DNA of 47,965 nucleotides from an uncultured Clostridia bacterium (GTDB lineage Bacteria > Bacillota > Clostridia > Oscillospirales > Ruminococcaceae). Below are positions 8,255 through 17,461 of this stretch, one piece after another. A program made the position numbers and the translations under genes. The DNA is taken from contig CANRNT010000013.1 of the NCBI GenBank assembly GCA_947631995.1, positions 1 to 47,965 on the forward strand, written 5' to 3'. Within the stretch, counting starts at the first letter, position 1. Each line of letters starts with the position of its first letter. Under the pieces are notes generated by a model. It was not told the DNA's origin, ran no database searches, and saw nothing but the letters and a program-made list of their open reading frames with translations.

Positions 8255-9464
8255 GGTACTCACCGTCCTTATATGCAAGCTTTTTTATCGTATCCGACAC
8301 GACATATATTTCCTTTATACCTCTTGCCTTTGCGGCTGCGGCAGTCTCTTCAAAGCTGTCAAAGACCGCATTTTCAGCGGCTATGCCTTTTTCGGCAAGC
8401 TCCATTGTATAAGAGATAGCCTCGATACAATAGCCGTGTTCTCCGTATACAACGGCTTCGGGAGCGGTCTGTACGGGAGAAAGCCCGAGCTTTCTCACAA
8501 GCGCCGCAACAAGGTTCACGTTCACCGCAAAGCCCGTTGCGGGGGCGTTCATACCAAACTCCGAGAGCAGCCTGTTATATCTGCCGCCCTGCAAAACTGC
8601 TTCGCCCACGCCGCTGAGATAGCCTTTGAAAACTATTCCCGTATAGTAATCGGTGCGGTTGACTATTCCAAGATCAACTGAAAGTCTGCCGCCGAGGTCT
8701 AACTTTTGCAAGCTGTTATAGAAAGCCTTGAGATTATCGAGTATCTCGCGTGTTTTGTCGTTTGAAGCCAGCTTTGCAGCTTTATCGAACACTTCAACTC
8801 CGCCGAACAGCGCAGGCAGCTTTTTAAGAGCCTCGGTAACGGGAGTATCACCTATGCTGTCAAGCAGATCGTTAAGCGCAGGGTAGTTTTTGGCTTCTAT
8901 CAGGTAGCGTATTTCCTCTGCAACGCTGTCAGATACGCCGAGCATTGAAACAAGCTCTTTGAAATATCCTACATCGCCTATCTCCAGACGAAAATCGGTA
9001 CCGTCATATTCTTTCAAAGCCTTTACTGCTATACTCATTACCTCAAAATCAGCTCTTTTATACTCCGAGCCTATAAGCTCTATTCCCGACTGGACTATCT
9101 CATCGCTCTTGCCTTTGAGAAGCTTATTGTTCTCATACACCGTCTGAACATAGAAAAGTCTGAGCGGCATTGAAGCGTCACGCAGTCTTGTAGCGACCAG
9201 ACGCGCTATGGGTATCGTACAGTCGGGGCGGAGCGTGAGCAATCTTCCCTTTGCGTCGGTAAGCTTATAAAGGGCTTCCTGCGAATACTTACGCGAGCCG
9301 TCGTTGAATACATCGTAAAACTCTATCCCCGGAGTTATGACCTCGCTGTAGCCCATTCCGCTGAAGATATGTCTGTATCTGTCCTCAACATCGCGTCTGG
9401 CGAGGCACTCGTCAAAGAGAACGTCCTTTGTTCCCTCGGGAGTTATAAGTTCATAAGTTCTCAT
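8247..9464 (-). CDS. hisZ: ATP phosphoribosyltransferase regulatory subunit
   Basis: HisZ is a histidyl-tRNA synthetase paralogue without aminoacylation activity. It forms a hetero-oligomer with short HisG and carries the histidine feedback site. The start at 9464 (MRTYELITPEGTKDVLFDE) has an AAAGGA 9 nt upstream and gives 405 residues. The class II synthetase-like core shows LLTLRPDCTIPIARLVATRL (motif 2 region) and YYTGIVFKGYL. The short 405-residue length and the first position in the his operon separate it from a true HisS. Confidence 0.94.
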   Translation of the reverse strand: MRTYELITPEGTKDVLFDECLARRDVEDRYRHIFSGMGYSEVITPGIEFYDVFNDGSRKYSQEALYKLTDAKGRLLTLRPDCTIPIARLVATRLRDASMPLRLFYVQTVYENNKLLKGKSDEIVQSGIELIGSEYKRADFEVMSIAVKALKEYDGTDFRLEIGDVGYFKELVSMLGVSDSVAEEIRYLIEAKNYPALNDLLDSIGDTPVTEALKKLPALFGGVEVFDKAAKLASNDKTREILDNLKAFYNSLQKLDLGGRLSVDLGIVNRTDYYTGIVFKGYLSGVGEAVLQGGRYNRLLSEFGMNAPATGFAVNVNLVAALVRKLGLSPVQTAPEAVVYGEHGYCIEAISYTMELAEKGIAAENAVFDSFEETAAAAKARGIKEIYVVSDTIKKLAYKDGEYRG

Positions 9465-9502
9465 CTGGTCGTTTCCTTTCGGCATGATAATTTATTGTAT
9501 TA

Positions 9503-9534
9503 AAGTATTACTACGATAACATATTACTATGATA
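9503..9534 (-). promoter_or_regulatory. Tandem 16-bp direct repeat, candidate his operator
   Basis: Two adjacent 16-bp units (9519-9534 and 9503-9518) agree at 13 of 16 positions and share TAGTAATA. The first unit begins inside the -10 box, so a bound repressor would block transcription of hisZ onward. The leader is too short for a T-box, so a repressor of the TrpR-like HisR/YerC kind is a reasonable guess. Confidence 0.5.
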
Positions 9535-9557
9535 CCATACTGGTGTGCGTTTGTCAA
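9529..9557 (-). promoter_or_regulatory. his operon promoter
   Basis: A minus-strand TTGACA (9557-9552), 17-bp spacer and TATCAT (9534-9529) lie about 65 bp upstream of the hisZ start. There is no further strong promoter inside the operon, where gaps are 24 nt or less. Confidence 0.85.
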
Positions 9558-9603
9558 TGTATATACTGCACAAATTAAACGCAAACCGCGCTAAGAGAGT
9601 TTG

Positions 9604-12600
9604 TCAGAAAAACGATATCTGGCTGGTCTCGGGCACATCGCCGAACGCTCCGCAGGCTGTCAGGGCATCTACCGCCGCTTTTGTTATCTTTGCTCTTTGC
9701 TGGAAATCCTCTATCGACACAAAATCCGTTATGGTGCAGGCGGCGTCATAAACATACTCTGCTGCCGTTCTTCCTACGCCTGCCAACGCACAGAACGGTA
9801 TACGAAGCTTTCCGTCCTCAATACTGTAAATATAGGCGTGCGACTTATGTATATCTATCGGCAGAAATTCCATGCCGCGGCTCAACATCTCGTTCACGAG
9901 CATGAGCAGGTCAAGCACGTCAGATTCCGTTGCCGACAGTGAATTTTCACGGCTTTTCAGCTCGTTTATCCTGTTGCGGACGGCTGCTTTTCCTTTTATT
10001 ATAGTATCATACTCCATGCCGTCGCCCTTTACGGTGAACAGAGTCGCGTAAAACGCAAGCGGCATATGCACCTTGAACCAACACAGTCTTATAGAAGCTA
10101 TTACATACGCGGCTGCGTGGGCTTTCGGGAACATATATTTTATTTTCAGGCAGGAATCTATATACCATTCGGGAACGTTGTGATCGCGCATATCCTGCTT
10201 CATTTCCTCGGTGAGCAGCTTGGAAGCCTTTCCCTTTCGGGTTATCTCCATTATCTTGAAAGCGGTCTTTGGTTCAAGACCGTGATAAATAAGATACGTC
10301 ATTATACTGTCACGCGTACCGATAACGGAGGATATATCACAAGTTCCGTTGGCAATAAGATCCTGCGCGTTGCCCGTCCAAACGTCCGTACCGTGTGACA
10401 GACCCGAGATCTGCAGCAGGTCGGAGAAATTCTTAGGTCTTGCCTCAAGAAGCATTCTTCTTACGAACGGCGTGCCCATTTCGGGGATACCGAGAGTACC
10501 GTTCGGGCAGAAAATATCTTCCTCGCTGACGCCCAGCGGCTCTGTTGAGATGAACAGCTTGTACACCTCGGGGTCGGACATAGGAACTTCATTGATGTCC
10601 ATGCCTGTGAAATCTTCCAGATACTTATACATTGTCGGGCAGTCGTGACCAAGCTCGTCGAGCTTGAGGATAGTATCATGAAGAGAACGGAAATCAAAAT
10701 GCGTTGTGACCATATCGGATTCCGATTTATCTGCCGGGTGCTGAACGGGAGTAAAATCGTTAACGTCGTAGTCCGACGGTATGACAACCATTCCGCCGGG
10801 GTGCTGTGATGTTGTACGCTTTATCCCTGTACAGCCGAGAACCAGTCTTTGCAGCTCGGCGTCGTTCAAAGAACTATTCGCGGAGCTTGAAGTCTCACCG
10901 CCGTCAGAATCCTTCGGCGCATTCGCTCCGTTTGATTCAAAATATTTCTTCACATAGCCGAATGCGGTCTTTTCCTTTACCATGCCGATAGTACCGGCTT
11001 TGAAAACATGGTCCTCACCAAAGAGCTTTTCTGTATATTTATGTGCCTTTGCCTGATAGTCTCCCGAGAAATTGAGGTCGATATCGGGAGCCTTGTCACC
11101 GTCAAATCCCAGAAACGTTTCAAACGGTATATCGTGCCCGTCGCGGTGAAGCTTTTCCCCACACTTGGGGCAATCCTTTTCGGGCAGGTCAAAACCTGAG
11201 CCGACAGAGCCGTCCGTAATAAACTCGCTGTAATGACACTTTCGGCAGACATAATGCGGCATTAGCGGATTTACCTCTGATATGCCAGACATAGAGGCCA
11301 CGAACGATGAACCTACTGAGCCTCGTGAGCCGACCTGATAACCGTTCTCGTTGGAGTTTGCAACGAGCTTCTGCGATATCATATACAGCACAGCAAATCC
11401 GTGTTTTATAATAGAGTCAAGCTCGCGCTTCAGCCGCTTGAAAACTATTTCGGGTATATGTCCCTCAAAGCAGGCTGAAATATCTGCGTCGTCGCCCTCA
11501 GGTATATCTATACTGTCGGGGTCGGTATCGCCGTAAATAGAACAGCAGCGCTTCCAGCATATCACTTGCAGGTCTCTGACAGAGCCTTCGATATAAGGCG
11601 TAAACGTTCCGTTGGGGAAAGGTCTGATATCGGGGTCGCACATATCCGCTATCTTATTAGTATTTGTGACTACCACCTCGAATGCTTTTTCTTCGCCGAG
11701 ATACGCCATATCCTCCAGCATTTCTTCTGTTGTTTTCAGATACAGAGGCGGTTGATACTCGCAGTCGTCAGGATATTTCACGCTTTGTATTATGGTACGG
11801 AATTTGGCGTCGCTCTTATCCAGAAAGTGAACGTCGCCCGTAGCGCACACGGGGATACCAAGTTCGTCGCCAAGCTTAACTATCGTTTTGTTATATTCGC
11901 GCAGCTTTTCTTCGCTGTCTACCGAACCGTGGCGAAGCATAAACTCGTTATTGCCTATCGGCTGTATCTCCAGATAGTCATAAAACGAAGCTATATCACG
12001 CAGCTCGTTCCACGGCTTACCCGCCGCGACCGCTCTGTAAAGCTCTCCTGCCTCGCAGGCGCTGCCGACTATAAGACCCTCGCGGTGAGCGGCAAGCTCC
12101 GATTTGGGTATTCTCGGCGCTTTTTTGAAATACTTCAGATTGGAGTCCGATACCAGCTTATAGAGGTTTTTAAGTCCCACATTGTCCTTTACCAATATTA
12201 TCTGGTGATATGTATCCTTAGCGGGTATCGAAGCAACGTCAACTACTCCGCACAGGCTGTTTAGCTTATCGAATGTAACGGCTTTTTCGCCGTGCTCGTT
12301 TATAAGCCTTTCGGTAAGCTTTGAAAATATCCCGCCGCATATCATTGCGTCATCACAGGCTCTGTGATGATCAAAATCTCCAAGATGCAGATGCTCGGCT
12401 ACCTTATCCAGCTTATGCTTTTTAAGCTCGGGGAGCATCATTCTGGACATAGCGAGCGTATCTATATACGAATAGCGGTATTCAACGCCGCTCCTCTTTA
12501 TGAACGCATTTATAAACGAAGTATCAAATGAAGCGTTATGGGCTACGAGTATCGGGTCATTTCCACAAAACTCGAAAAACGCTTTCAATGCCTCATTCTC

Positions 12601-14088
12601 GCTCGGCGCGCCCTTTACCATTTCGTCGGTTATGCCTGTCAGGGCGGATATGTTATCGGGGATCGGCATTTTCTGGTCTATGAACGTATCAAAGCTGTCG
12701 ATGACCTCCAGACCCTTTATCTTTACAGCGCCTATCTCTATTATCCTGTTGACAGACGGTGACAGACCGGTAGTTTCTATATCAAAAGCTATTATCTCAT
12801 CATTAAGTCTTTTTTTGCTATCGCCTGCGGATACCTTTACATCGTCGTTGACCTGATAGGCTTCGCACCCGAACAGCACCTTGAAGCTTCCGCCGCTGCG
12901 TCTTATATCGTCGCAGGCGTTCATAGCGTCGGGATAGCCCTGACATACGCCGTGATCTGTTATTGCAAGCGCTTTATGTCCCCACTCATAGGCTCGTTTT
13001 ACAAGCTTATTTGCGGGAGTGAGCGCGTCCATCATTGACATATTTGTATGGCAATGCAGCTCAACGCGTTTCTGCGGCGCATTATCGGAGGTTTTCCTGC
13101 GTTTTATCTTAATGAGCTTGACGGGCGAAAAATACTCTTTATGGTCAAACTCATCATATTCAAGCTCTCCGCTGACAGCTATCGCAGCGCCCGAAAGTGA
13201 AGATATCGCCTCTTCAAGCTCCGCTTTCGTTATTTTGATCTTGGAATACTTATTTACCTTGTCGCCTGCGATGATCTTTATCGTATGGGAATTGGTATAG
13301 TCCGTAAACATTATGATAACTATAAGCTTTTTGCTTTTTGTTTCACGGGTCTCAATGCTGAAAACATCGCCCCAGACCGTATACGGAACACCTATCTCCC
13401 TGACTGCCGACATAGGCGTGATCTTTTCGCTGCCGTTGATAGCGCCGCCGAAAATTATCGTTGCGTCCTTTCCTATCAGCATATCATCGGTAAAGTTGAT
13501 ATCTACCGTATCGAACTTCGCCTCGTTATGGGCAGCCTTGGTCGGCGGTTCGTCCTTAGGCATAGGTATACTGTTGAGGACTTCCTCTCTGTAACTGTTG
13601 AGAAGCTCTGCGTCACCATCCAGCTCTCCTGCAAATTCAACTGCAATATCGGCAGAAAAAAGGTCGAACAGCAGCTCGGGGAGTATCCTGTTTATCCCTG
13701 CTTTCTCCAGTATCTTATATCCGCCGTTTTTCAGCGTTATGCGCAATGTATCTCCCGAAAGCTGCGCCTGCGCGCCGTCAAAAAAGCCGTTGACTACCGA
13801 AAACCTTCTTTTGAGGAGCTGCACTATATCGGGAAAATACGATACTTCCAGCATATTGGGAGCATACTTTGGCTGAAGAGTAAATACGTTTATCTTCATT
13901 GCCGAAGCCATATCATTTTCAAAGGCTTCTATCATATCGCAGCTTATCAGCTTATCAAATGCCGCTGTCACGTTAAGAAAGCTATGCTGCTTATCAGTAG
14001 ATATGCTGAGCACCTTGCCGCTCTCCATATCCTTGGGTATCAAGTTATTGAAGCCCTCAAACAGGCTTATTATTGTATTATCTGACAT
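9604..14088 (-). CDS. polC: DNA polymerase III alpha subunit, Gram-positive PolC type
   Basis: PolC is the replicative polymerase of low-GC Gram-positives, with built-in proofreading. The 1494-residue protein has, in order, an N-terminal domain, an OB fold (about 210-330), a PHP domain beginning at VELHCHTNMSMMDALT, a DEDDh exonuclease inserted in the PHP domain (AFDIETTGL near residue 425, then VAHNASFD and HHRACDDA), the zinc-binding cysteine pairs CRKC and CPKC, and the palm with the catalytic KAPDIDLNFSG. C-terminal helix-hairpin-helix segments follow. The ATG at 14088 has a GGGGAAG site. It lies 39 nt downstream of ispG and just upstream of the his promoter. Confidence 0.97.
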   Translation of the reverse strand: MSDNTIISLFEGFNNLIPKDMESGKVLSISTDKQHSFLNVTAAFDKLISCDMIEAFENDMASAMKINVFTLQPKYAPNMLEVSYFPDIVQLLKRRFSVVNGFFDGAQAQLSGDTLRITLKNGGYKILEKAGINRILPELLFDLFSADIAVEFAGELDGDAELLNSYREEVLNSIPMPKDEPPTKAAHNEAKFDTVDINFTDDMLIGKDATIIFGGAINGSEKITPMSAVREIGVPYTVWGDVFSIETRETKSKKLIVIIMFTDYTNSHTIKIIAGDKVNKYSKIKITKAELEEAISSLSGAAIAVSGELEYDEFDHKEYFSPVKLIKIKRRKTSDNAPQKRVELHCHTNMSMMDALTPANKLVKRAYEWGHKALAITDHGVCQGYPDAMNACDDIRRSGGSFKVLFGCEAYQVNDDVKVSAGDSKKRLNDEIIAFDIETTGLSPSVNRIIEIGAVKIKGLEVIDSFDTFIDQKMPIPDNISALTGITDEMVKGAPSENEALKAFFEFCGNDPILVAHNASFDTSFINAFIKRSGVEYRYSYIDTLAMSRMMLPELKKHKLDKVAEHLHLGDFDHHRACDDAMICGGIFSKLTERLINEHGEKAVTFDKLNSLCGVVDVASIPAKDTYHQIILVKDNVGLKNLYKLVSDSNLKYFKKAPRIPKSELAAHREGLIVGSACEAGELYRAVAAGKPWNELRDIASFYDYLEIQPIGNNEFMLRHGSVDSEEKLREYNKTIVKLGDELGIPVCATGDVHFLDKSDAKFRTIIQSVKYPDDCEYQPPLYLKTTEEMLEDMAYLGEEKAFEVVVTNTNKIADMCDPDIRPFPNGTFTPYIEGSVRDLQVICWKRCCSIYGDTDPDSIDIPEGDDADISACFEGHIPEIVFKRLKRELDSIIKHGFAVLYMISQKLVANSNENGYQVGSRGSVGSSFVASMSGISEVNPLMPHYVCRKCHYSEFITDGSVGSGFDLPEKDCPKCGEKLHRDGHDIPFETFLGFDGDKAPDIDLNFSGDYQAKAHKYTEKLFGEDHVFKAGTIGMVKEKTAFGYVKKYFESNGANAPKDSDGGETSSSANSSLNDAELQRLVLGCTGIKRTTSQHPGGMVVIPSDYDVNDFTPVQHPADKSESDMVTTHFDFRSLHDTILKLDELGHDCPTMYKYLEDFTGMDINEVPMSDPEVYKLFISTEPLGVSEEDIFCPNGTLGIPEMGTPFVRRMLLEARPKNFSDLLQISGLSHGTDVWTGNAQDLIANGTCDISSVIGTRDSIMTYLIYHGLEPKTAFKIMEITRKGKASKLLTEEMKQDMRDHNVPEWYIDSCLKIKYMFPKAHAAAYVIASIRLCWFKVHMPLAFYATLFTVKGDGMEYDTIIKGKAAVRNRINELKSRENSLSATESDVLDLLMLVNEMLSRGMEFLPIDIHKSHAYIYSIEDGKLRIPFCALAGVGRTAAEYVYDAACTITDFVSIEDFQQRAKITKAAVDALTACGAFGDVPETSQISFF

Positions 14089-14127
14089 TTTTACTTCCCC
14101 GTTTTATCCCTTATCTTTATAAATATT

Positions 14128-15165
14128 TCAAAGCTTTTCTATTTCCGCCAGCAGAGCCTCGAACGCTTTATCCTCACTGACGGTGCAAAGCTTTTTACCT
14201 TTACTGAATATGACTGCACAGCCGTCGCCCCCGGCGATACCTATATCCGCTTCGCCTGCTTCCCCTATTCCGTTAACGGCACAGCCCATAACTGCGACGG
14301 TTATATTCTTTTTGCAGTCTCTGAGGGCATACTCTACCTTATTTGCAAGTCCTATAAGGTCTATCCTTGTTCTTCCGCAGGTTGGGCAGGATACTATCCT
14401 TACGCCCTCTCCCCTGTTTACGGCGTTAAGTATATCCTTTGCGGCATATATCTCCTTTACGGGGTCGTCTGTAAGGGATACCCGTATCGTTTCACCTATA
14501 CCGTCAACGAGCAAAGAACCTATCCCCACGGCAGACTTGATAACGCCCATTCTCTCCGTGCCTGCTTCCGTAACGCCAAGATGAAGCGGATAGTTACAGG
14601 ACTGCGCGAGCTTTCTGTATGCGGCGACCATAGTAGGAACATCGGAGGATTTTATGGAGATGACTATATTATCAAAATCAAGCTCCTCCAGTATCTTAAC
14701 GTGTCCCAACGCGCTTTCAACGAGTGCGTCGGGCGTCGGGTGACCGTATTTTGCTAAAATATCCTTTTCAAGAGAGCCTGCGTTGACCCCTATCCTTATA
14801 GGGATATTCTTTTCGGTACATTTTTTGACGACCTGCTTTACTCTGTCACGCGAGCCGATATTGCCCGGATTTATGCGTATTTTATCAATTCCCGCGTCTG
14901 CGCAGGCAAGCGCAAGCTTATAGTCAAAATGTATATCAGCAACGAGCGGTATGGATATATGTTCTTTCAGCGCGGGGATAAGCTTTACGGCTTCCATATC
15001 GGGTACTGCTGCACGGACTATCTCACAGCCCGCTTTTTCCAAAGCCACAGCCTGCTCTATACTGCCGCTGATATCGTCGCTGCGTGTATTGAGCATTGAC
15101 TGGATATATACTTTCTTTCCGTCAAGCAGGCAGCCGCCCACTCTGACAGCCTTTACTTTTCTCAT
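14128..15165 (-). CDS. ispG: 4-hydroxy-3-methylbut-2-en-1-yl diphosphate synthase
   Basis: IspG (GcpE) is a [4Fe-4S] enzyme that converts the cyclic MEP pathway intermediate to HMBPP, feeding isoprenoids such as the undecaprenyl chain made by UppS. The ATG at 15165 (MRKVKAVRVGG) follows GGAGTGA and is preferred to the GTG three codons earlier. Length is 345 residues. The barrel motif DIHFDYKLALACADAG and the cluster cysteines in CPTCGRTRIDL and VMGCAVNGIGEAGEADIGIAGG are present. It is the bacterial two-domain form without the extra insertion seen in plants. Confidence 0.96.
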   Translation of the reverse strand: MRKVKAVRVGGCLLDGKKVYIQSMLNTRSDDISGSIEQAVALEKAGCEIVRAAVPDMEAVKLIPALKEHISIPLVADIHFDYKLALACADAGIDKIRINPGNIGSRDRVKQVVKKCTEKNIPIRIGVNAGSLEKDILAKYGHPTPDALVESALGHVKILEELDFDNIVISIKSSDVPTMVAAYRKLAQSCNYPLHLGVTEAGTERMGVIKSAVGIGSLLVDGIGETIRVSLTDDPVKEIYAAKDILNAVNRGEGVRIVSCPTCGRTRIDLIGLANKVEYALRDCKKNITVAVMGCAVNGIGEAGEADIGIAGGDGCAVIFSKGKKLCTVSEDKAFEALLAEIEKL

Positions 15166-15200
15166 AAAAGTCACTCCGTAAAAAATAAATATACATATTT

Positions 15201-15229
15201 ATGATAACACATTTTAAAAATAAAATCAA
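15201..15229 (-). promoter_or_regulatory. ispG-polC promoter
   Basis: A minus-strand TTGATT (15229-15224), 17-bp spacer and TATCAT (15206-15201) lie 36 bp upstream of the ispG start. Confidence 0.75.
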
Positions 15230-15299
15230 CAACTTACTTGCACCTATTCCGTACAATAAAATTTTTTAATAAAGTAAACAAAAAATTTACGCTGCCGTC

Positions 15300-15328
15300 T
15301 TTACATATTGGAAAAAATATGCTACAAT
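15300..15328 (+). promoter_or_regulatory. pyrH operon promoter
   Basis: TTTACA (15300-15305), a 17-bp spacer and TACAAT (15323-15328) lie 50 bp upstream of the pyrH start, divergent from the ispG promoter. Confidence 0.7.
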
Positions 15329-15378
15329 ATAAGATGTATAAATATGTAACGGTCTGTACCGTTAAGGAGAGGTCAGAT

Positions 15379-16092
15379 ATGGAGCCAAAATACAAAAGAG
15401 TTCTCCTGAAGCTGAGCGGCGAAGCCCTCGCGGGAGATAAAAAAACCGGTCTTGACTATGATGTTATGACCACTTATGCAGAGGCTGTCAAAAAATGTGT
15501 GGACGCAGGCGTTGAAGTCGCTATTGTCGTTGGCGGAGGAAACTTCTGGAGAGGAAGAACGAGCGGCGCTATGGACAGGACCAGAGCCGACCACATAGGT
15601 ATGCTCGCTACGGCGATGAACGCTCTCGCGGTAGCCGATGTTCTGGAAAACGTAGGCGTTGAAGCCAGAGTTCAGACCGCGATAACTATGCGGCAGGTTG
15701 CTGAACCGTACATCAGGGGCAAGGCTCTGCGGCATTTTGAAAAAGGCAGAGTTGTTATATTCGGCTGCGGAACGGGCAACCCGTTCTTCTCTACCGATAC
15801 CGCCGCTTCCCTGAGAGCTGCGGAGATAGAGGCTGATATTATTCTGAAAGCCACTATGGTCGACGGCGTTTACGACAAAGACCCTCACAAGTTTGACGAC
15901 GCTAAAAAGTATGATTCCCTGACCTTTGCAGAGGTCTTGGCAAAAGGGCTTCAGGTAATGGATTCTACGGCGGCTGCCATGTGCAAGGACAACAACATTC
16001 CCATACTTGTTTTTGACCTTGCAAGACCTGACAACATTTATGACGCCTGCATGGGCAAGCCGGTAGGCACGATAGTTTACAACGAAAAATAA
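15379..16092 (+). CDS. pyrH: UMP kinase
   Basis: PyrH phosphorylates UMP to UDP and belongs to the amino-acid kinase fold. The start at 15379 ([19 protein letters not shown]) follows AAGGAGAGG and gives 237 residues, the family norm. Diagnostic segments are [12 protein letters not shown], the UMP-binding [40 protein letters not shown] and [13 protein letters not shown]. It heads the pyrH-frr-uppS-cdsA cluster, a common arrangement that couples nucleotide supply, ribosome recycling and envelope lipid synthesis. Confidence 0.97.
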   Translation: MEPKYKRVLLKLSGEALAGDKKTGLDYDVMTTYAEAVKKCVDAGVEVAIVVGGGNFWRGRTSGAMDRTRADHIGMLATAMNALAVADVLENVGVEARVQTAITMRQVAEPYIRGKALRHFEKGRVVIFGCGTGNPFFSTDTAASLRAAEIEADIILKATMVDGVYDKDPHKFDDAKKYDSLTFAEVLAKGLQVMDSTAAAMCKDNNIPILVFDLARPDNIYDACMGKPVGTIVYNEK

Positions 16093-16125
16093 CGACCTAT
16101 ATAATATAAAAAGGAGCAGATCATT

Positions 16126-16680
16126 ATGAAAGAAGCTATCAATAAAGCAAAGGAAAAAATGCAGAAGACCGTAAGCGTGCTGGAGAGAGATTTTGCTGCG
16201 ATAAGAGCAGGAAGAGCAAATCCCAACGTGCTTGACAAGGTGAACGTTGATTACTACGGTACTCCCACACCGATAAGCCAGATGGCTACCGTATCGGTAG
16301 CAGAGGCAAGAGTGCTCACCATTCAGCCTTGGGACAAATCTCAGCTCAAGCCCATTGAAAAGGCGATACAGGCTTCAGACATCGGTATAAACCCGACAAA
16401 CGACGGTACCGTACTCAGGCTCACTTTCCCTCAGCTCACCGAGGAAAGACGTAAGGAGATAGTTAAGGACATAAAGAAAATGGGTGAGGACTCAAAAGTG
16501 GCTATCCGCTCTATCCGCAGAGACGTTATTGACAAGCTGAAAGCTATGAAGAAAAATTCCGAGATAACCGAGGACGATCAGAAGGACGGAGAAGATCAGG
16601 TACAGAAGCTCCACGACAAGTTCATTAAGAACATCGACGAGGTAGTTGCTTCTAAAGAAAAAGAGATACTCTCCATATGA
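16126..16680 (+). CDS. frr: Ribosome recycling factor
   Basis: RRF splits post-termination ribosomes together with EF-G. The 184-residue protein has the normal length and shows IRAGRANPNVLDKVNVDYYG, TPISQMATVSVAEARVL, the hinge ISDIGINPTNDGTVLRL-like segment, and the coiled-coil RKEIVKDIKKMGEDSKVAIRSIRRD. AAAAGGAGC lies upstream of the ATG. Its stop overlaps the proposed uppS start (ATGA). Confidence 0.97.
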   Translation: MKEAINKAKEKMQKTVSVLERDFAAIRAGRANPNVLDKVNVDYYGTPTPISQMATVSVAEARVLTIQPWDKSQLKPIEKAIQASDIGINPTNDGTVLRLTFPQLTEERRKEIVKDIKKMGEDSKVAIRSIRRDVIDKLKAMKKNSEITEDDQKDGEDQVQKLHDKFIKNIDEVVASKEKEILSI

Positions 16681-17426
16681 CCGAAGCGAGCGTTATTATG
16701 GCTAAGTCAGTCACGATACCGGAGCTTACCGATGTTCCCGTTCACGTTGGCGTTATAATGGACGGCAACGGCAGATGGGCAAAGAAAAGAGGTCTGCCGA
16801 GAAAATTCGGGCACAGAGAAGGCGTTAAGGTATTTCGGAGCATAACACGCCGCGCCAAGGCTCTTGGTATAAAGTATATAACTTTTTACGCTTTTTCTAC
16901 CGAGAACTGGAAGCGTCCCAAAGATGAAGTGGACGCTATTATGGAGCTGTTTGAAAAGAACCTCGACGAGGTCAAGGATTTTATCGACGAGGAGATAAGA
17001 GTGCGTTTTATCGGCGACAGGAGCGCGCTTTCACCTACACTTCAGGCTAAAATGCTCAACACGGAGAAAAGCTCCGAGCATTTTACCGGTACAACGATGA
17101 TCCTTGCGATAAACTACGGCGGTCAGGACGAGATATGCCGCGCCGCGGTGAAGGCCGCCGAAAAGGTAAAGAACGGCGAGCTTGATACAGCGGACATCAC
17201 CCCCGATGTTTTGTCGGGATTTCTCGACGCGCCCGACATTCCCCCGCTTGACTATGTTATAAGACCGAGCGGCGAAATGCGGCTTTCAAACTTTATGATA
17301 TGGCAAGCTGCCTACGCGGAATATTACTTTACAGATATCCTGTGGCCTGATTTCAAGGACGAGGATTTTGACAAGGCTATAATGGAATTTGCAAACAGAG
17401 GCCGAAGATTCGGCGGCGTAAAATAA
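16677..17426 (+). CDS. uppS: Undecaprenyl diphosphate synthase (cis-prenyltransferase)
   Basis: UppS extends FPP with IPP to the C55 carrier lipid for cell-wall synthesis. The 249-residue protein contains the family signature VIMDGNGRWAKKRGLPRKFGH with the catalytic aspartate, ITFYAFSTENWKRP, and the C-terminal IRPSGEMRLSNFMIWQAAYAE. The usual version of the last motif is RTSGEQRLSNFLLWQ. The ATG at 16677 overlaps the frr stop. The ribosome site is weak, so an internal ATG at 16698 is also possible, and coupling to frr is likely either way. Confidence 0.95.
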   Translation: MTEASVIMAKSVTIPELTDVPVHVGVIMDGNGRWAKKRGLPRKFGHREGVKVFRSITRRAKALGIKYITFYAFSTENWKRPKDEVDAIMELFEKNLDEVKDFIDEEIRVRFIGDRSALSPTLQAKMLNTEKSSEHFTGTTMILAINYGGQDEICRAAVKAAEKVKNGELDTADITPDVLSGFLDAPDIPPLDYVIRPSGEMRLSNFMIWQAAYAEYYFTDILWPDFKDEDFDKAIMEFANRGRRFGGVK

Positions 17427-17461
17427 TAAAAAAAACACAATAAAACAAAGGATGTGAGATA

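Noticed and set aside
9465-9603. T-box leader upstream of the his operon
   Set aside because: The leader after the -10 box is about 65 nt and has no T-box motif or terminator hairpin.
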